From NCBI RefSeq assembly GCF_008370685.1, contig NZ_VTZU01000017.1:1-64000 (forward strand): 64,000 nucleotides of DNA, in the 5' to 3' direction. Under the pieces are notes generated by a model, which was not told the origin of the DNA, made no database searches, and saw only the letters and a program-made list of their open reading frames with translations. The stretch comes from Aquimarina sp. RZ0. GTDB taxonomy: Bacteria; Bacteroidota; Bacteroidia; Flavobacteriales; Flavobacteriaceae. A program made the position numbers and the translations under genes. Shown in pieces: positions 19,340-29,256 of this stretch; the first letter of the stretch is position 1, and each line of letters opens with the position of its first letter.

Positions 19340-20551
19340 TTATTCTTCTACAAACTCAGGATACAAAAAGTTATTATAAGGAAAACGGGTTACATGAATT
19401 TCTCTAACTTCCTGATAAACTCTTTTTCTAAACATATCCATATTTTGTTTGTTGATAGCAGAAATAAATAATGCGCTGTCACCTATTTTACTCATCCAGG
19501 TCTGTTTCCATTCTTCGAGTGTATAATGTGCTTTGGTTTTTTCTGTAATCAGGTCGTCCTCTTCTATAGTTTCATGTTTATATGCATCAATTTTGTTAAA
19601 GACCATGATGGTAGGCTTATCTACACTATCAATCTCGTCGAGAATCTTATTAACAGAATCAATATGATCTTCAAACTGAGGATGAGAAATATCGACTACG
19701 TGCAACAGTAAGTCAGCTTCTCGTACCTCATCTAAGGTGCTTTTAAAACTCTCTACCAATTGTGTCGGTAATTTTCTGATAAACCCTACAGTGTCACTTA
19801 ATAAAAAAGGAAGGTTGCCAATAACTACCTTTCTTACTGTTGTATCTAAGGTAGCAAAAAGCTTATTTTCTGCAAAAACATCACTTTTGGCAATTACGTT
19901 CATCAGTGTCGACTTGCCTACATTTGTGTAGCCTACAAGTGCCACACGAATCAGTTTACCACGATTACCTCGCTGAGTAGCCATTTGTTTATCTATGGTG
20001 AGTAATTTCTTTTTTAATAAAGAAATACGATCTCTTACGATCCGTCTATCCGTCTCAATTTCTGTTTCTCCGGGACCACGCATACCAATACCACCACGTT
20101 GACGTTCTAAGTGTGTCCATAATCCGGTTAATCGAGGTAATAAGTATTGATATTGCGCTAGTTCTACCTGCGTTCTGGCATAACTTGTCTGAGCACGTTG
20201 CGCAAAAATATCCAGAATTAAATTCGTACGGTCTATAATCTTTGCTTTCAGAATGCGCTCTATATTACGTTGCTGTGCGGGTGTTAGTTCATCATCAAAA
20301 ACAACTGTACCAATATCGTGCTGTTCTACATAGGTTAATACTTCCTCCATTTTACCGGATCCGATAAAAGTTTTGGAATTAGGTATTTCCATTTTTTGAG
20401 TAAAACGTTTTACTACTTCACCACCTGCTGTGTATGTAAGAAATTCTAATTCGTCTAGAAATTCATTCAACGTATCTGCATCCTGATTTTTAGTAATGAT
20501 TCCTATCAAAATTGTCTTCTCGTATATTGTTTCTTCTTTTTCTATCATCAA
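19340..20551 (-). CDS. hflX: GTPase HflX
   Basis: A 403-residue ribosome-associated GTPase. The N-terminal HflX domain carries GSGKMEEV and the conserved QRGGIGMRGPGETEIETDRR stretch. The G domain has G1 at about 207-214 (GYTNVGKS), G3 at about 253-257 (DTVGF) and G4 NKID. HflX splits stalled ribosomes under stress in other bacteria. The start could be either of two adjacent ATGs. It is convergent with the DUF3078 gene, with a 14-bp gap. Confidence 0.95.
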   Translation of the reverse strand: MMIEKEETIYEKTILIGIITKNQDADTLNEFLDELEFLTYTAGGEVVKRFTQKMEIPNSKTFIGSGKMEEVLTYVEQHDIGTVVFDDELTPAQQRNIERILKAKIIDRTNLILDIFAQRAQTSYARTQVELAQYQYLLPRLTGLWTHLERQRGGIGMRGPGETEIETDRRIVRDRISLLKKKLLTIDKQMATQRGNRGKLIRVALVGYTNVGKSTLMNVIAKSDVFAENKLFATLDTTVRKVVIGNLPFLLSDTVGFIRKLPTQLVESFKSTLDEVREADLLLHVVDISHPQFEDHIDSVNKILDEIDSVDKPTIMVFNKIDAYKHETIEEDDLITEKTKAHYTLEEWKQTWMSKIGDSALFISAINKQNMDMFRKRVYQEVREIHVTRFPYNNFLYPEFVEE

Positions 20552-20772
20552 TAAAACTGTTTCCTTGCTATCATATCTTAAAGATATTTCTATTCTTATT
20601 ATACTAAACGGTTTTCAAAATAACCTATTATTTACATTTAAATCTTGTTGCATCGATAAAAAAATGAATTCAATAGAGTGTTTGCCATTTATTTTTAGCA
20701 TTAATGAGCAAAGGTACAATATTGTATGCTTTTGAATTTGTACTTTAGAGATTTACAATAAATTTTAATTGA

Positions 20773-21747
20773 ATGTCTTCCAGAAATTACGTTACAAAAA
20801 AAAATACCAACCTTCATACCATAGCATTTTACAATTTAGAGAATCTTTTTGATACCAAAGATAACCCAATCACACTGGATAATGATTTTTTACCAAATTC
20901 AGAAAAGGAATGGAACAAACGAAAGTATAATAAGAAAATCTTTAAGCTGGGAACTGCTATTTCTAATATAGGATTTGCTAAAACTGGAAAAGCTCCTGTA
21001 ATTCTGGGGGTTGCCGAGGTAGAAAATAAAGCAGTTTTAGAAGATCTTGTTAAAACAAAACACTTAATCAATAAAAACTATGATGTTGTGCATTATGAAT
21101 CTCCTGATGAGCGAGGAATTGATGTAGGTCTTTTATATCAAAAAAAACATTTTACCGTAACACATTCTGAAAGCGTTCAGGTGTTAGTAGATAATGCCTA
21201 TGGCGAAAGAGATTTTACAAGAGATATCCTTTGGGTTACAGGGAATTTACAAAATGAAGAAATACATATCTTAGTCAATCATTGGCCTTCTCGCAGGGAT
21301 GGAGCAGCATCAACAGCATATAAAAGAATTGCAGCCGCAGAGAAGAATCGAGAAATCATAGATCAAATCACAGCATCAGATCCAAATGCGAAGATCATCG
21401 TTATGGGTGATTTTAATGATGATCCTACCAGTGAGAGTGTAAAAGAATATTTAGTACAAGAAGATTTTTATAACCCTATGGAACGTCTGCTTACGAGGTA
21501 CCGAGGAACATTAAATTATAGAAGTCAATGGAATTTATTCGATCAAATTGTTTTCAGTAATAACTTTCATAAATATAAAGCAGCTACACATAGTTTTTCT
21601 GAAGCAAATATATTTGATGATAGTTTTCTCAAGATCTATAAAGGCAGGTATAAAGGGAATCCTTTTAGAACCTATGCCGGGCGAAAATATAAAGGAGGTT
21701 ACAGTGATCACTTTCCTGTATATGTACATCTAAAATTGAGTCTTTAA
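20773..21747 (+). CDS. Endonuclease/exonuclease/phosphatase family protein
   Basis: A 324-residue EEP-superfamily enzyme. Diagnostic blocks in order: AFYNLENLFD, GVAEVENKAVLEDL (metal-binding Glu), NHWPSRRDG (catalytic His), VMGDFNDDPTSESV (Asp/Asn pair) and YSDHFPVYV (final Asp-His). No signal peptide is apparent. Family members cleave phosphodiester bonds in DNA, RNA, lipids or extracellular substrates; the LENLFD subtype is common in Bacteroidota, and its substrate is unknown. Divergent from hflX with about 220 bp between. Confidence 0.85.
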   Translation: MSSRNYVTKKNTNLHTIAFYNLENLFDTKDNPITLDNDFLPNSEKEWNKRKYNKKIFKLGTAISNIGFAKTGKAPVILGVAEVENKAVLEDLVKTKHLINKNYDVVHYESPDERGIDVGLLYQKKHFTVTHSESVQVLVDNAYGERDFTRDILWVTGNLQNEEIHILVNHWPSRRDGAASTAYKRIAAAEKNREIIDQITASDPNAKIIVMGDFNDDPTSESVKEYLVQEDFYNPMERLLTRYRGTLNYRSQWNLFDQIVFSNNFHKYKAATHSFSEANIFDDSFLKIYKGRYKGNPFRTYAGRKYKGGYSDHFPVYVHLKLSL

Positions 21748-22151
21748 AAAAGCACGATTATACGTAAACAAAAGAGGTGATTACCTCTATACTTACCAGT
21801 AAACCCCTTGAATAATGTCCGAATTCTTTTAGAATCAATCTTTTCGGACATGCTTTACCTGTATGGCTACTAGTTTTGTCTTCGCATTTTAGAGCCTCAT
21901 AATACATTCTTAAAATATCAAGACAGTGAGAAATATAGAATCGGCGCCAATACTTTATGTTTCTCTCCTAAATGATTTTATGAATCACTATGATTTCTAA
22001 AAACAGATTAGCACCTGTTATCTGTATAAAAATCAATAGGCGAATTAGTTATATCAATTCTTAGATGAAATCACCATAAACTGAAACAAAAAGAAATGAT
22101 TTCAGCAGGTAATTTCATTTGAGATGATATGATTCCTAAAATTAAACAAAA
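21748..22151. other. Intergenic, no gene seen
   Basis: About 400 bp. It contains a hairpin ATGTCCGAA / TTCGGACAT near 21815-21851 and a small one (AGAGGT / ACCTCT) near 21772-21787. Neither has a clear T-run. No open frame of interest. Confidence 0.5.
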
Positions 22152-22649
22152 ATGAAAAGATTATTTTATGTATTACCTATTATTGGATTATTACTATGTG
22201 CATCATGTGACCAAGATGAATCCAATGAAGTTATTAATGAAAACCAGCTATTAGATCAGGTTCTGCCTGAAGTATCAGATGTTGTAACTGTCAAAAATTT
22301 TGGTGTAGCTATTGCTCCTGGATTATATGGGCCTATTCATGTAGGCGTTCTTAGTAAAGTAACTTATACGTATCACCCTACTCAGGCTCAATTAAAAGCT
22401 GTTCCAAAAGCAGTAAGGAAATATAAAATTCATTTTGAAGTAGATGATCCATTGATGGCTGGTACAGACTGGCAGCACATAGTTAGTTTTGATGTTTCAT
22501 CAAACAGTGTTCAGGTGAAATTTCCTATACAATTCAATGTAGGGGGAATTACCAGATGGAGAGTTCGTTATGAAATGTACAACGAAGATACGCTTACCAG
22601 CTATTCTAAAAGAAAAGTGGTGAATGTAAATTATGTTATTCCTGGATAA
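22152..22649 (+). CDS. Small lipoprotein, unknown function
   Basis: A 165-residue lipoprotein; lipobox LCASC followed by DQDES. After an acidic linker the mature part is a single beta-rich domain (VTYTYHPTQAQL, YKIHFEVDDPL, GGITRWRVRYEMYN) resembling a fibronectin-III/Ig sandwich, without known family. It stands alone, with MITE copy 4 directly downstream. Confidence 0.65.
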   Translation: MKRLFYVLPIIGLLLCASCDQDESNEVINENQLLDQVLPEVSDVVTVKNFGVAIAPGLYGPIHVGVLSKVTYTYHPTQAQLKAVPKAVRKYKIHFEVDDPLMAGTDWQHIVSFDVSSNSVQVKFPIQFNVGGITRWRVRYEMYNEDTLTSYSKRKVVNVNYVIPG

Positions 22650-22758
22650 GTCTATTTTTTTTGACTCGATAATCGAGATTTAAATGCTCCGAGGCTTGCC
22701 TCAAAATCAAAATGTCTTTTTCAATAAATGTCTCGTGGGCTTGCCCCGAGGTAGTTTA

Positions 22759-22918
22759 TACGATTTGTGATTAAAAAATTCGTATAAATTCATTGAATTA
22801 TTTTTTCTTTATGCAAGGCAAAAAAATCAAGCATAGCTATAGCTACGGTTTATTTTTTAAACGAAGTAGAAAGGGAAAAGAAACGATGAATATGCGAAAT
22901 TTTTAGTTATAAATCGTA
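22759..22918 (+). mobile_element. MITE family 1, copy 4 (160 bp)
   Basis: Forward copy with perfect TTA duplications (22756-22758 and 22919-22921). It shares the AAAGGGAAAAG variant with copy 3. Directly upstream lies a hairpin-forming motif GTGGGCTTGCCCCGAGG (about 22736-22752) that recurs at about 37638. Confidence 0.93.
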
Positions 22919-22946
22919 TTACTCATCACAAAGAATTATAATGTAA

Positions 22947-22990
22947 AAACACCTCACCGTAAAATTAATTACTGTGAGGTGTTTGGTTTT
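22947..22990. terminator. Bidirectional intrinsic terminator
   Basis: Stem AACACCTCAC / GTGAGGTGTT with A-rich left and T-rich right sides, between the convergent lipoprotein gene and pyk. Confidence 0.75.
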
Positions 22991-23125
22991 TATTTAATAA
23001 CCTGAGTTTAACTCCCAAGCACTTCAGTCTTAGTGAAATTATGATAAGAATTTTTTGTCGAAAACAAGTTTTTATTCTTCTATAATATTCTCAGGTTACT
23101 ATATGAGTAATAATACTATAGAGTA

Positions 23126-24553
23126 TTATGTCTGAGATACTCTTAATGTATTGACCATTCCTTTTTCTGCAACAGGCATGGCAGCAAGATTAATAAGCAT
23201 ATCTCCTTTCTCGACAAAACCACGTTCCATCGCTAAATTATTCACATCTTCTACCGTCTCATCCGTACTTACATACTTATCATAATAAAATGCTTTTACC
23301 CCCCAAAGAAGACTTAATTGCGAGAGTATTCTTTTATTACTTGTAAATGCAAGGATATGTGCATCTGGTCTCCAAGCTGAAATTTGAAAAGCAGTATATC
23401 CACTATTGGTTAGTGTACAGATCGCCTTTGCATCAATATCATTAGCCATATGGGCTGCGTGATAGCAGATAGATTTGGTGATAAATCGATTTGTTCTGAT
23501 ATGTGGTGGACTCTGTGGGACCTGTATTAAGTCAGAATCCTCAACACTTTTTATGATCTTAGACATCGTCTCTATAACTTGCACAGGATACTTCCCTACA
23601 GATGTTTCTCCGGATAGCATTACAGCATCTGCGCCATCCATTACAGAATTGGCAACATCATTTACTTCTGCACGTGTAGGAGTCAAGCTATCAATCATTG
23701 TCTCCATCATCTGTGTAGCAATAATTACAGGGATTCTGGCAGTTTTAGCTTTTAGAACAAGTTTCTTTTGTATCAAAGGGACTTCCTGAGCAGGTATCTC
23801 TACTCCTAAGTCACCTCTTGCCACCATAAGACCATCACAATATGCAACGATTTTATCAATATTTTCTACTCCTTCTGGTTTTTCAATTTTAGCAACAATC
23901 GGGATTTTATACTCGCTATGCTCTTTGATTAAATCCTGTAAAAGAATCAAATCCTGCGCATGTCTAACAAAAGATAATGCAATCCAATCGACTTCTAGGC
24001 TACAGGCAAAAATCGCATCTTTTATATCCTTTTCTGTAAGTGCAGGTAAAGAAATATTTGTATTAGGAAGATTAACTCCTTTTTTGGATTTTAAAGGACC
24101 TCCCTGAATTACCTTAGCTTGTACAGTATCTTCACTATTGGTAGATACTACCTCAAAAATTAGCTTTCCATCATCGAGTAATATTCGCTCTCCAGCTTGT
24201 ACATCTTTAGGAAAACTATCATAATTCATATAAACACGATCAGCAGTCCCTTCAAAAGGTGTTCCGGTTACAAAGCTGATAGTATCGCCATTATTAGCAA
24301 TTATATCACCTTTCATAACACCTACTCTTAATTTTGGACCTTGTAAATCTGCAAGTATGGCGGCATTATATCCATGTTCATCACTGAGTTCTCGTATTAT
24401 TTTTACACGTTCTTTTACATCTTCGTAGTCTGCATGTGAAAAATTGATTCTAAATACATTTACGCCTGCATCTAGCATTTTTTTCAATACCTCCTTAGTG
24501 CTAGTTGCGGGGCCCAGGGTTGCCACTATTTTGGTTCTTTTACGTTTTGGCAT
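23126..24553 (-). CDS. pyk: Pyruvate kinase
   Basis: A 475-residue glycolytic enzyme that converts phosphoenolpyruvate and ADP to pyruvate and ATP. The N-terminus RTKIVATLGPATS, the active-site block VAKIEKPEGVENID, MVARGDLGVEIP and MDGADAVMLSGETSVGKYP are all present and intact. The C-terminal allosteric domain is of normal size. Last gene of a five-gene minus-strand cluster; its ATG overlaps the stop of the IPExxxVDY gene by one base, which implies translational coupling. Confidence 0.97.
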   Translation of the reverse strand: MPKRKRTKIVATLGPATSTKEVLKKMLDAGVNVFRINFSHADYEDVKERVKIIRELSDEHGYNAAILADLQGPKLRVGVMKGDIIANNGDTISFVTGTPFEGTADRVYMNYDSFPKDVQAGERILLDDGKLIFEVVSTNSEDTVQAKVIQGGPLKSKKGVNLPNTNISLPALTEKDIKDAIFACSLEVDWIALSFVRHAQDLILLQDLIKEHSEYKIPIVAKIEKPEGVENIDKIVAYCDGLMVARGDLGVEIPAQEVPLIQKKLVLKAKTARIPVIIATQMMETMIDSLTPTRAEVNDVANSVMDGADAVMLSGETSVGKYPVQVIETMSKIIKSVEDSDLIQVPQSPPHIRTNRFITKSICYHAAHMANDIDAKAICTLTNSGYTAFQISAWRPDAHILAFTSNKRILSQLSLLWGVKAFYYDKYVSTDETVEDVNNLAMERGFVEKGDMLINLAAMPVAEKGMVNTLRVSQT

Positions 24554-25053
24554 TATTCTAATATTAAGTTGTTCTTCGATTTAAGTTGGCTATAATCTAC
24601 TGTATAGGCTGTTATAACTTGTGTAATATTGAGAAGCTGAGTGGTTAATGACTTACATGAGAATTCTGAAGTTTCAGCCTCTATTTTTAAAAAATAATCT
24701 ACATTTTTTAGTTCTGGAATTAGATATTTAGTTGCATACATCCCTTCTATTATCGGAAACAAATCTGTAGTAGCAGAAGCAGTTGATGTATCAATTTTTG
24801 TTCTAAACTTGTTTCCCAAAAGACTGTATGTATTATATTTAAAATGATCATGATACTGAAACAACGGAAAATTTGCTGAAACGGTATCGTACTCAAAATT
24901 TATATCTTTCTTTTTTCTGAAAAGCTGAAGATTCAAATGTTTGTTAAGTATAAAAGCTAATCGGTAAGAAGCTAATGTGCAATGAATTGCTATTAAATCA
25001 TAATCATCCTCCGCAATGGTATCTAAAACTAACCGTTGAACCGCCATTATCAT
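24553..25053 (-). CDS. IPExxxVDY family protein
   Basis: A small protein (166 residues from the first ATG, 164 from the ATG at 25047) of a Bacteroidota-specific family named for a conserved motif, seen here as IPELKNVDY. The N-terminal LASYRLAFILNKHLNLQL is also typical. Function unknown. The family is regularly found between rnc and pyk, as here. The stop overlaps the pyk start by one base. Confidence 0.85.
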   Translation of the reverse strand: MIMAVQRLVLDTIAEDDYDLIAIHCTLASYRLAFILNKHLNLQLFRKKKDINFEYDTVSANFPLFQYHDHFKYNTYSLLGNKFRTKIDTSTASATTDLFPIIEGMYATKYLIPELKNVDYFLKIEAETSEFSCKSLTTQLLNITQVITAYTVDYSQLKSKNNLILE

Positions 25054-25247
25054 CTACATTTTTTCAAAATTATCGAGAAATATACAAATAAAATCTCCTT
25101 AGAAGTTTAATAAAACATAAAGATATTATACGAAAACGATTGAGTTAGTATTTTTATATCAATAAACTTGAAGAATCTATAAAAAATGAATTTTCTAAAT
25201 TCAGTAATTCCTTTTTTAGAAAATGTTATAATAAAAATATATCTGTC

Positions 25248-25985
25248 TTATTGGGTGTTTATTTTTGACTGTAATGCAAAATAAGCTCGCTTAGAAGATT
25301 TTTCTTCTGCTTTTTTCTTAGAAGTCGCCCGCGCTTTTGCTATTACTTTTTCATCAATCCAGAGTTTTACTGCAAAGTGTTTCATTTCATCTTTTCCGGT
25401 ATCTTCATAGATTTCGAATCTAAAGGCCTTTTTTTCTTTTTGGCACCATTCTATCAATAAACTTTTATAACTAATAATCTGACCTTCGAGACTTTCTATG
25501 TCTACATAAGGATTGATAACCGCTTCGTGGATAAACCGTTCGCAATATGCAAAACCTCTATCCAGATAAATGGCACCAATTAATGCTTCAAATAGATTGC
25601 CATGGATATTAATACCAAATTGAGATTTAGGAATATTTGTACGAACCAGTTCTATTAATTTCAGGTCTTTTCCTAATTCATTCAGATGCTTTCTGCTTAC
25701 TACTTTTGCCCTCATTTTAGTAAGGTATCCTTCATTTCCTTCAGGAACTTCTTTAAACAGGTGGGCGGCAATAACACTACTCAGCATAGCATCTCCTAGA
25801 AATTCTAGCCTCTCATAATTGACTGCATTCCCTTTTTTATCTGTGAGATTTAGTGATCTATGGGTAAAAGCTTTCTCAAAAGGAGCTATGTTCTTAGGCT
25901 TGAAACCCAGAATGTTTTGAATTTTTGTAAAAAAATTCCCGTTCTTTTCAGAGCGGGAACTTAATATGTTGCGAATAACACTCAT
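25248..25985 (-). CDS. rnc: Ribonuclease III
   Basis: A 245-residue double-strand-specific RNase that processes rRNA and other structured RNAs. The RNase III signature ERLEFLGDAML and the downstream catalytic ALIGAIYLDRG (Glu/Asp) are intact. A double-stranded RNA-binding domain occupies about residues 180-245 (YKSLLIEWCQK ... ATSKKKAEEKSSKRAY). It is 2 bp from the fabF stop, in the conserved acpP-fabF-rnc order. Confidence 0.96.
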   Translation of the reverse strand: MSVIRNILSSRSEKNGNFFTKIQNILGFKPKNIAPFEKAFTHRSLNLTDKKGNAVNYERLEFLGDAMLSSVIAAHLFKEVPEGNEGYLTKMRAKVVSRKHLNELGKDLKLIELVRTNIPKSQFGINIHGNLFEALIGAIYLDRGFAYCERFIHEAVINPYVDIESLEGQIISYKSLLIEWCQKEKKAFRFEIYEDTGKDEMKHFAVKLWIDEKVIAKARATSKKKAEEKSSKRAYFALQSKINTQ

Positions 25986-25987
25986 TA

Positions 25988-27241
25988 TTATTCGTCTAGT
26001 TTTTTAAATAATACACAAGCGTTATGACCTCCAAAGCCAAAAGTATTGCTCATTGCATACGTAATGTCACGTTTTTGTGCTTTGTTTAAGGTTAAATTTA
26101 ACGAAGGATCTATGTTTTCGTCTACAGTAGTATGATTTATTGTAGGGGGAACAATACTATGTTGCATTGCTAAAATAGAAGCAATTGATTCTATAGCTCC
26201 TGCTGCACCAAGTAAATGTCCTGTCATAGATTTTGTTGAATTTATATTTATATTAGGTGCGTGATCACCAAAAACTTTAGTAATTGCCTTTAATTCTGCT
26301 ACGTCTCCCAATGGTGTGGAGGTTCCGTGCGTATTTATGGCATCTACTTGTTCCGGTTGTATACCAGCATCTCTTAAACAATTAAGCATTACACGTTCTA
26401 CTCCAATCCCATCTGGATGAGGGGCGGTCATGTGATAAGCATCACTAGACATTCCTCCACCTACAACCTCAGCATAGATTTTTGCACCACGCGCTTTAGC
26501 GTGTTCATACTCTTCAAGAACAAGTGCTCCTCCTCCTTCTCCCAAGACAAAACCATCTCTGGTCGCATCAAAAGGTCTGGAAGCTGTTTCAGGGCTTTCA
26601 TTTCTTGTTGATAACGCATGCATAGCATTAAATCCTCCCATACCAGCAATGGTAACTGCGGCTTCGCTTCCCCCTGTAACAATAATATCACAATGATTTA
26701 AACGAATATAATTTAGCGCATCTATCATTGCATTGGCAGAAGAAGCACAGGCAGAAACCGTAGTATAATTAGGACCCATAAAACCATTTCTTATAGAAAT
26801 ATGTCCTGGAGCAATATCTGCAATCATTTTAGGAATAAAGAAAGGATTGAAACGAGGTGTTCCATTCCCATTGGCATACCCAAGAACTTCTTCCTGAAAA
26901 GTCTCTATTCCGCCGATACCAGCACCCCAGATAACACCTACTCTAAATTTATCAATCTTTTCAAGATCAATAGAAGCATCTTTTATCGCCTCTTCTGAAG
27001 AGACAATAGCATACTGTGCAAACTTATCTAGTTTGCGAGCTTCTTTTCTATCAAAATAGTCTGTTGGATTATAATTTTTGACTTCGCAAGCAAATTTAGT
27101 CTTGAAATTTTCGGTATTAAAATTAGTAGTGAATGCACAACCGCTTTTGCCATTTATTAATGCATTCCAATATTGATCAATATTATTACCGATCGGGGTT
27201 AATGCCCCTAGTCCTGTGACTACAACTCGCTTAAGATTCAT
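25988..27241 (-). CDS. fabF: Beta-ketoacyl-ACP synthase II (FabF)
   Basis: A 417-residue condensing enzyme of fatty acid elongation. Catalytic residues are Cys165 (VSACASSAN), His305 (NTHGTSTP) and His342 with Lys337 (STKSMTGHLLGAAG). Length and motifs match FabF. It follows acpP by 17 bp and precedes rnc by 2 bp, a conserved fatty-acid/RNA-processing operon. Confidence 0.97.
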   Translation of the reverse strand: MNLKRVVVTGLGALTPIGNNIDQYWNALINGKSGCAFTTNFNTENFKTKFACEVKNYNPTDYFDRKEARKLDKFAQYAIVSSEEAIKDASIDLEKIDKFRVGVIWGAGIGGIETFQEEVLGYANGNGTPRFNPFFIPKMIADIAPGHISIRNGFMGPNYTTVSACASSANAMIDALNYIRLNHCDIIVTGGSEAAVTIAGMGGFNAMHALSTRNESPETASRPFDATRDGFVLGEGGGALVLEEYEHAKARGAKIYAEVVGGGMSSDAYHMTAPHPDGIGVERVMLNCLRDAGIQPEQVDAINTHGTSTPLGDVAELKAITKVFGDHAPNININSTKSMTGHLLGAAGAIESIASILAMQHSIVPPTINHTTVDENIDPSLNLTLNKAQKRDITYAMSNTFGFGGHNACVLFKKLDE

Positions 27242-27258
27242 ATTTTGTTGTGAAGTTA

Positions 27259-27492
27259 TTACTTTGCGTCTTCAATATAAGATATTGCTTGACCAACTGT
27301 TGCGATGTTTTCAGCTTGATCATCTGGAATCTGAATATCGAATTCTTTCTCGAATTCCATAATCAATTCTACAGTGTCCAATGAATCAGCTCCCAGATCG
27401 TTTGTGAAGCTAGCTTCAGTAACAACCTCATTTTCGTCTACTCCTAATTTGTCAACGATTATCGCTTTTACTCTTGATGCAATGTCTGACAT
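27259..27492 (-). CDS. acpP: Acyl carrier protein
   Basis: A 77-residue acidic four-helix protein that carries growing acyl chains. The phosphopantetheine attachment site is Ser37 in [13 protein letters not shown]. First gene of the acpP-fabF-rnc cluster. A TATTTTTG -7-like element lies on the minus strand at 27524-27531, but no well-spaced TTG is visible. Confidence 0.97.
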   Translation of the reverse strand: MSDIASRVKAIIVDKLGVDENEVVTEASFTNDLGADSLDTVELIMEFEKEFDIQIPDDQAENIATVGQAISYIEDAK

Positions 27493-27673
27493 AATGTTTA
27501 ATTTTAATTTTTAAATTAGGTCGCAAAAATAAAAAACTTTATTTTAAAACCCCACAATCCCATAAAAATGTATTTGTATTTTATCAAATATAACGAAGTA
27601 TTGCGTTTTTGCTCCCTAAAAATGAATAATAATTATTTTTTTTGTGTTCTATAAATTAACAACTTATCATACT

Positions 27674-28255
27674 ATGAAACGTATCATCATTTTTGCTTCT
27701 GGTTCTGGAACCAATGCAGAAAATATAATTAAATACTTTCAAGAAAGAAAAACTGCCGAAGTAACACATGTGTTTTCTAACAACCTGCGTGCCAAAGTGC
27801 TAAAACGGGCTCATACCCTTAAAGTAACGGCGCTACACTTTGACAAAGCGTCATTTTATGACACTAATGAGGTGCTAAACATCTTAATTGACGCAAAACC
27901 TGACATAATTGTACTTGCGGGGTTCTTGTGGATATTCCCGAAGAAAATCATTGATGCTTTTCCGAATAAGGTTATAAATGTGCATCCAGCATTATTACCC
28001 AAGTATGGAGGAAAAGGGATGTATGGGCATTATGTGCACGAGGCTATAGTAAAAAATGGAGAAGCAGAAAGTGGTATTACAATCCATTATGTGAATGAAC
28101 AATATGATGAAGGTGCTATTATTTTTCAGGCAAAAACTGCCGTACAACCTCATTATACGGCAGATGATGTTGCCAAGGCTATCCATCATTTAGAATATAA
28201 ACATTTTCCAGTCGTTATAAATGAATTACTGTTTCCGGAAGAAAAAGCCAATTAA
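27674..28255 (+). CDS. purN: Phosphoribosylglycinamide formyltransferase (PurN)
   Basis: A 193-residue enzyme that formylates GAR with 10-formyl-THF in purine synthesis. The start is placed at ATG 27674 (MKRIIIFASGSGTNAENI), which begins directly with the Rossmann strand; upstream residues to 27644 are unlike the family. Catalytic residues are Asn102, His104 (INVHPALLP) and Asp145 (QYDEGAI). Divergent from acpP. Confidence 0.95.
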   Translation: MKRIIIFASGSGTNAENIIKYFQERKTAEVTHVFSNNLRAKVLKRAHTLKVTALHFDKASFYDTNEVLNILIDAKPDIIVLAGFLWIFPKKIIDAFPNKVINVHPALLPKYGGKGMYGHYVHEAIVKNGEAESGITIHYVNEQYDEGAIIFQAKTAVQPHYTADDVAKAIHHLEYKHFPVVINELLFPEEKAN

Positions 28256-28502
28256 TAGTGAGTGCTTGATTAGTATTAAAAACCTTTTATTAGTTGATGT
28301 TACTCGATATTTTTAAGATTAAGTGGTTTACTCATTTTTTCAATATGGTATTCTGAAAACTTTGTTATTTCAATTCTACTTCATATCGAAGATCAGTAAG
28401 ATTAAAGCCAGATTTTGTATCAATTATGACTGCGATAAAAGCGTTCCTAAATAAAAAAGAGCAATCCAAATAACAAGTAATAATAAACGATTACACCGAA
28501 TC

Positions 28503-29138
28503 ATGGGAAAGAAAGAAAAGTTTTATGTAGTTTGGGAAGGGCATACACCTGGCATATATACAAAATGGAGCGATTGTAAAGTAGCTATACACGGATATGC
28601 AGGAGCGAAGTTTAAATCATTTGAGTCTTTTGATCTGGCAAGGAATGCCTATAACGGAAACTACGAAGATTATAAAGGAAAAAGTAAATCAAAAACATCG
28701 CTGACTCCAGAACAAATTGCAAAAATAGGAGAACCCAACTTGTATTCTATTGCAGTGGATGCAGCTTCAAGCGGTAATCCCGGTATTATGGAGTATAGAG
28801 GTGTGGATACACAGACTGAGGAGCAGTTGTTTCATCAAGGTCCTTTTCCGCAAGGAACGAATAATATTGGTGAATTTTTAGCGCTGGTTCATGGGTTGGC
28901 ATATCTTAAAAAAGAAAATAGTGACAGGATTTTGTATACAGATTCCAGAATTGCTATGGGGTGGGTACAACAAAAAACCTGTAAGACAAAACTTGAGCGA
29001 AATGCAAAAAACAAAAAAATGTTTGATCTGGTTGATCGTGCTATCTTATGGTTAAAAAAAAATAAATACACCACCAAAATCGTAAAATGGGAAACCAAAG
29101 CCTGGGGTGAAATCCCTGCTGATTTTGGAAGGAAATAA
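28503..29138 (+). CDS. rnhA: Ribonuclease H with N-terminal viroplasmin domain
   Basis: A 211-residue two-domain RNase H. Residues about 6-50 are a viroplasmin/Caulimovirus domain (FYVVWEGHTPGIYTKWSDC), which binds RNA:DNA hybrid. Residues about 78-211 are the RNase H fold with acidic residues Asp86 (IAVDAASSGNPG), Glu124 (NIGEFLALVHG), Asp147 (LYTDSR) and Asp207 (IPADFG). The four-acid set is complete, so the enzyme is probably active in removing RNA primers and R-loops. The form is usual for Bacteroidota. Confidence 0.92.
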   Translation: MGKKEKFYVVWEGHTPGIYTKWSDCKVAIHGYAGAKFKSFESFDLARNAYNGNYEDYKGKSKSKTSLTPEQIAKIGEPNLYSIAVDAASSGNPGIMEYRGVDTQTEEQLFHQGPFPQGTNNIGEFLALVHGLAYLKKENSDRILYTDSRIAMGWVQQKTCKTKLERNAKNKKMFDLVDRAILWLKKNKYTTKIVKWETKAWGEIPADFGRK

Positions 29139-29202
29139 CTAACGTTTATATTTAACGTATTTTAACAAGAATAAGCGTAATACTTATTTGATTTTTTCTA
29201 CT

Positions 29203-29236
29203 AAACCTCTGTCACATAATACATCAGAGGTTTAAT
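29203..29236. terminator. Intrinsic terminator
   Basis: Stem AAACCTCTG / CAGAGGTTT followed by AATTTTT, between the RNase H and START-domain genes. Confidence 0.7.
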
Positions 29237-29256
29237 TTTTTAAAAAAAAAGAGTAC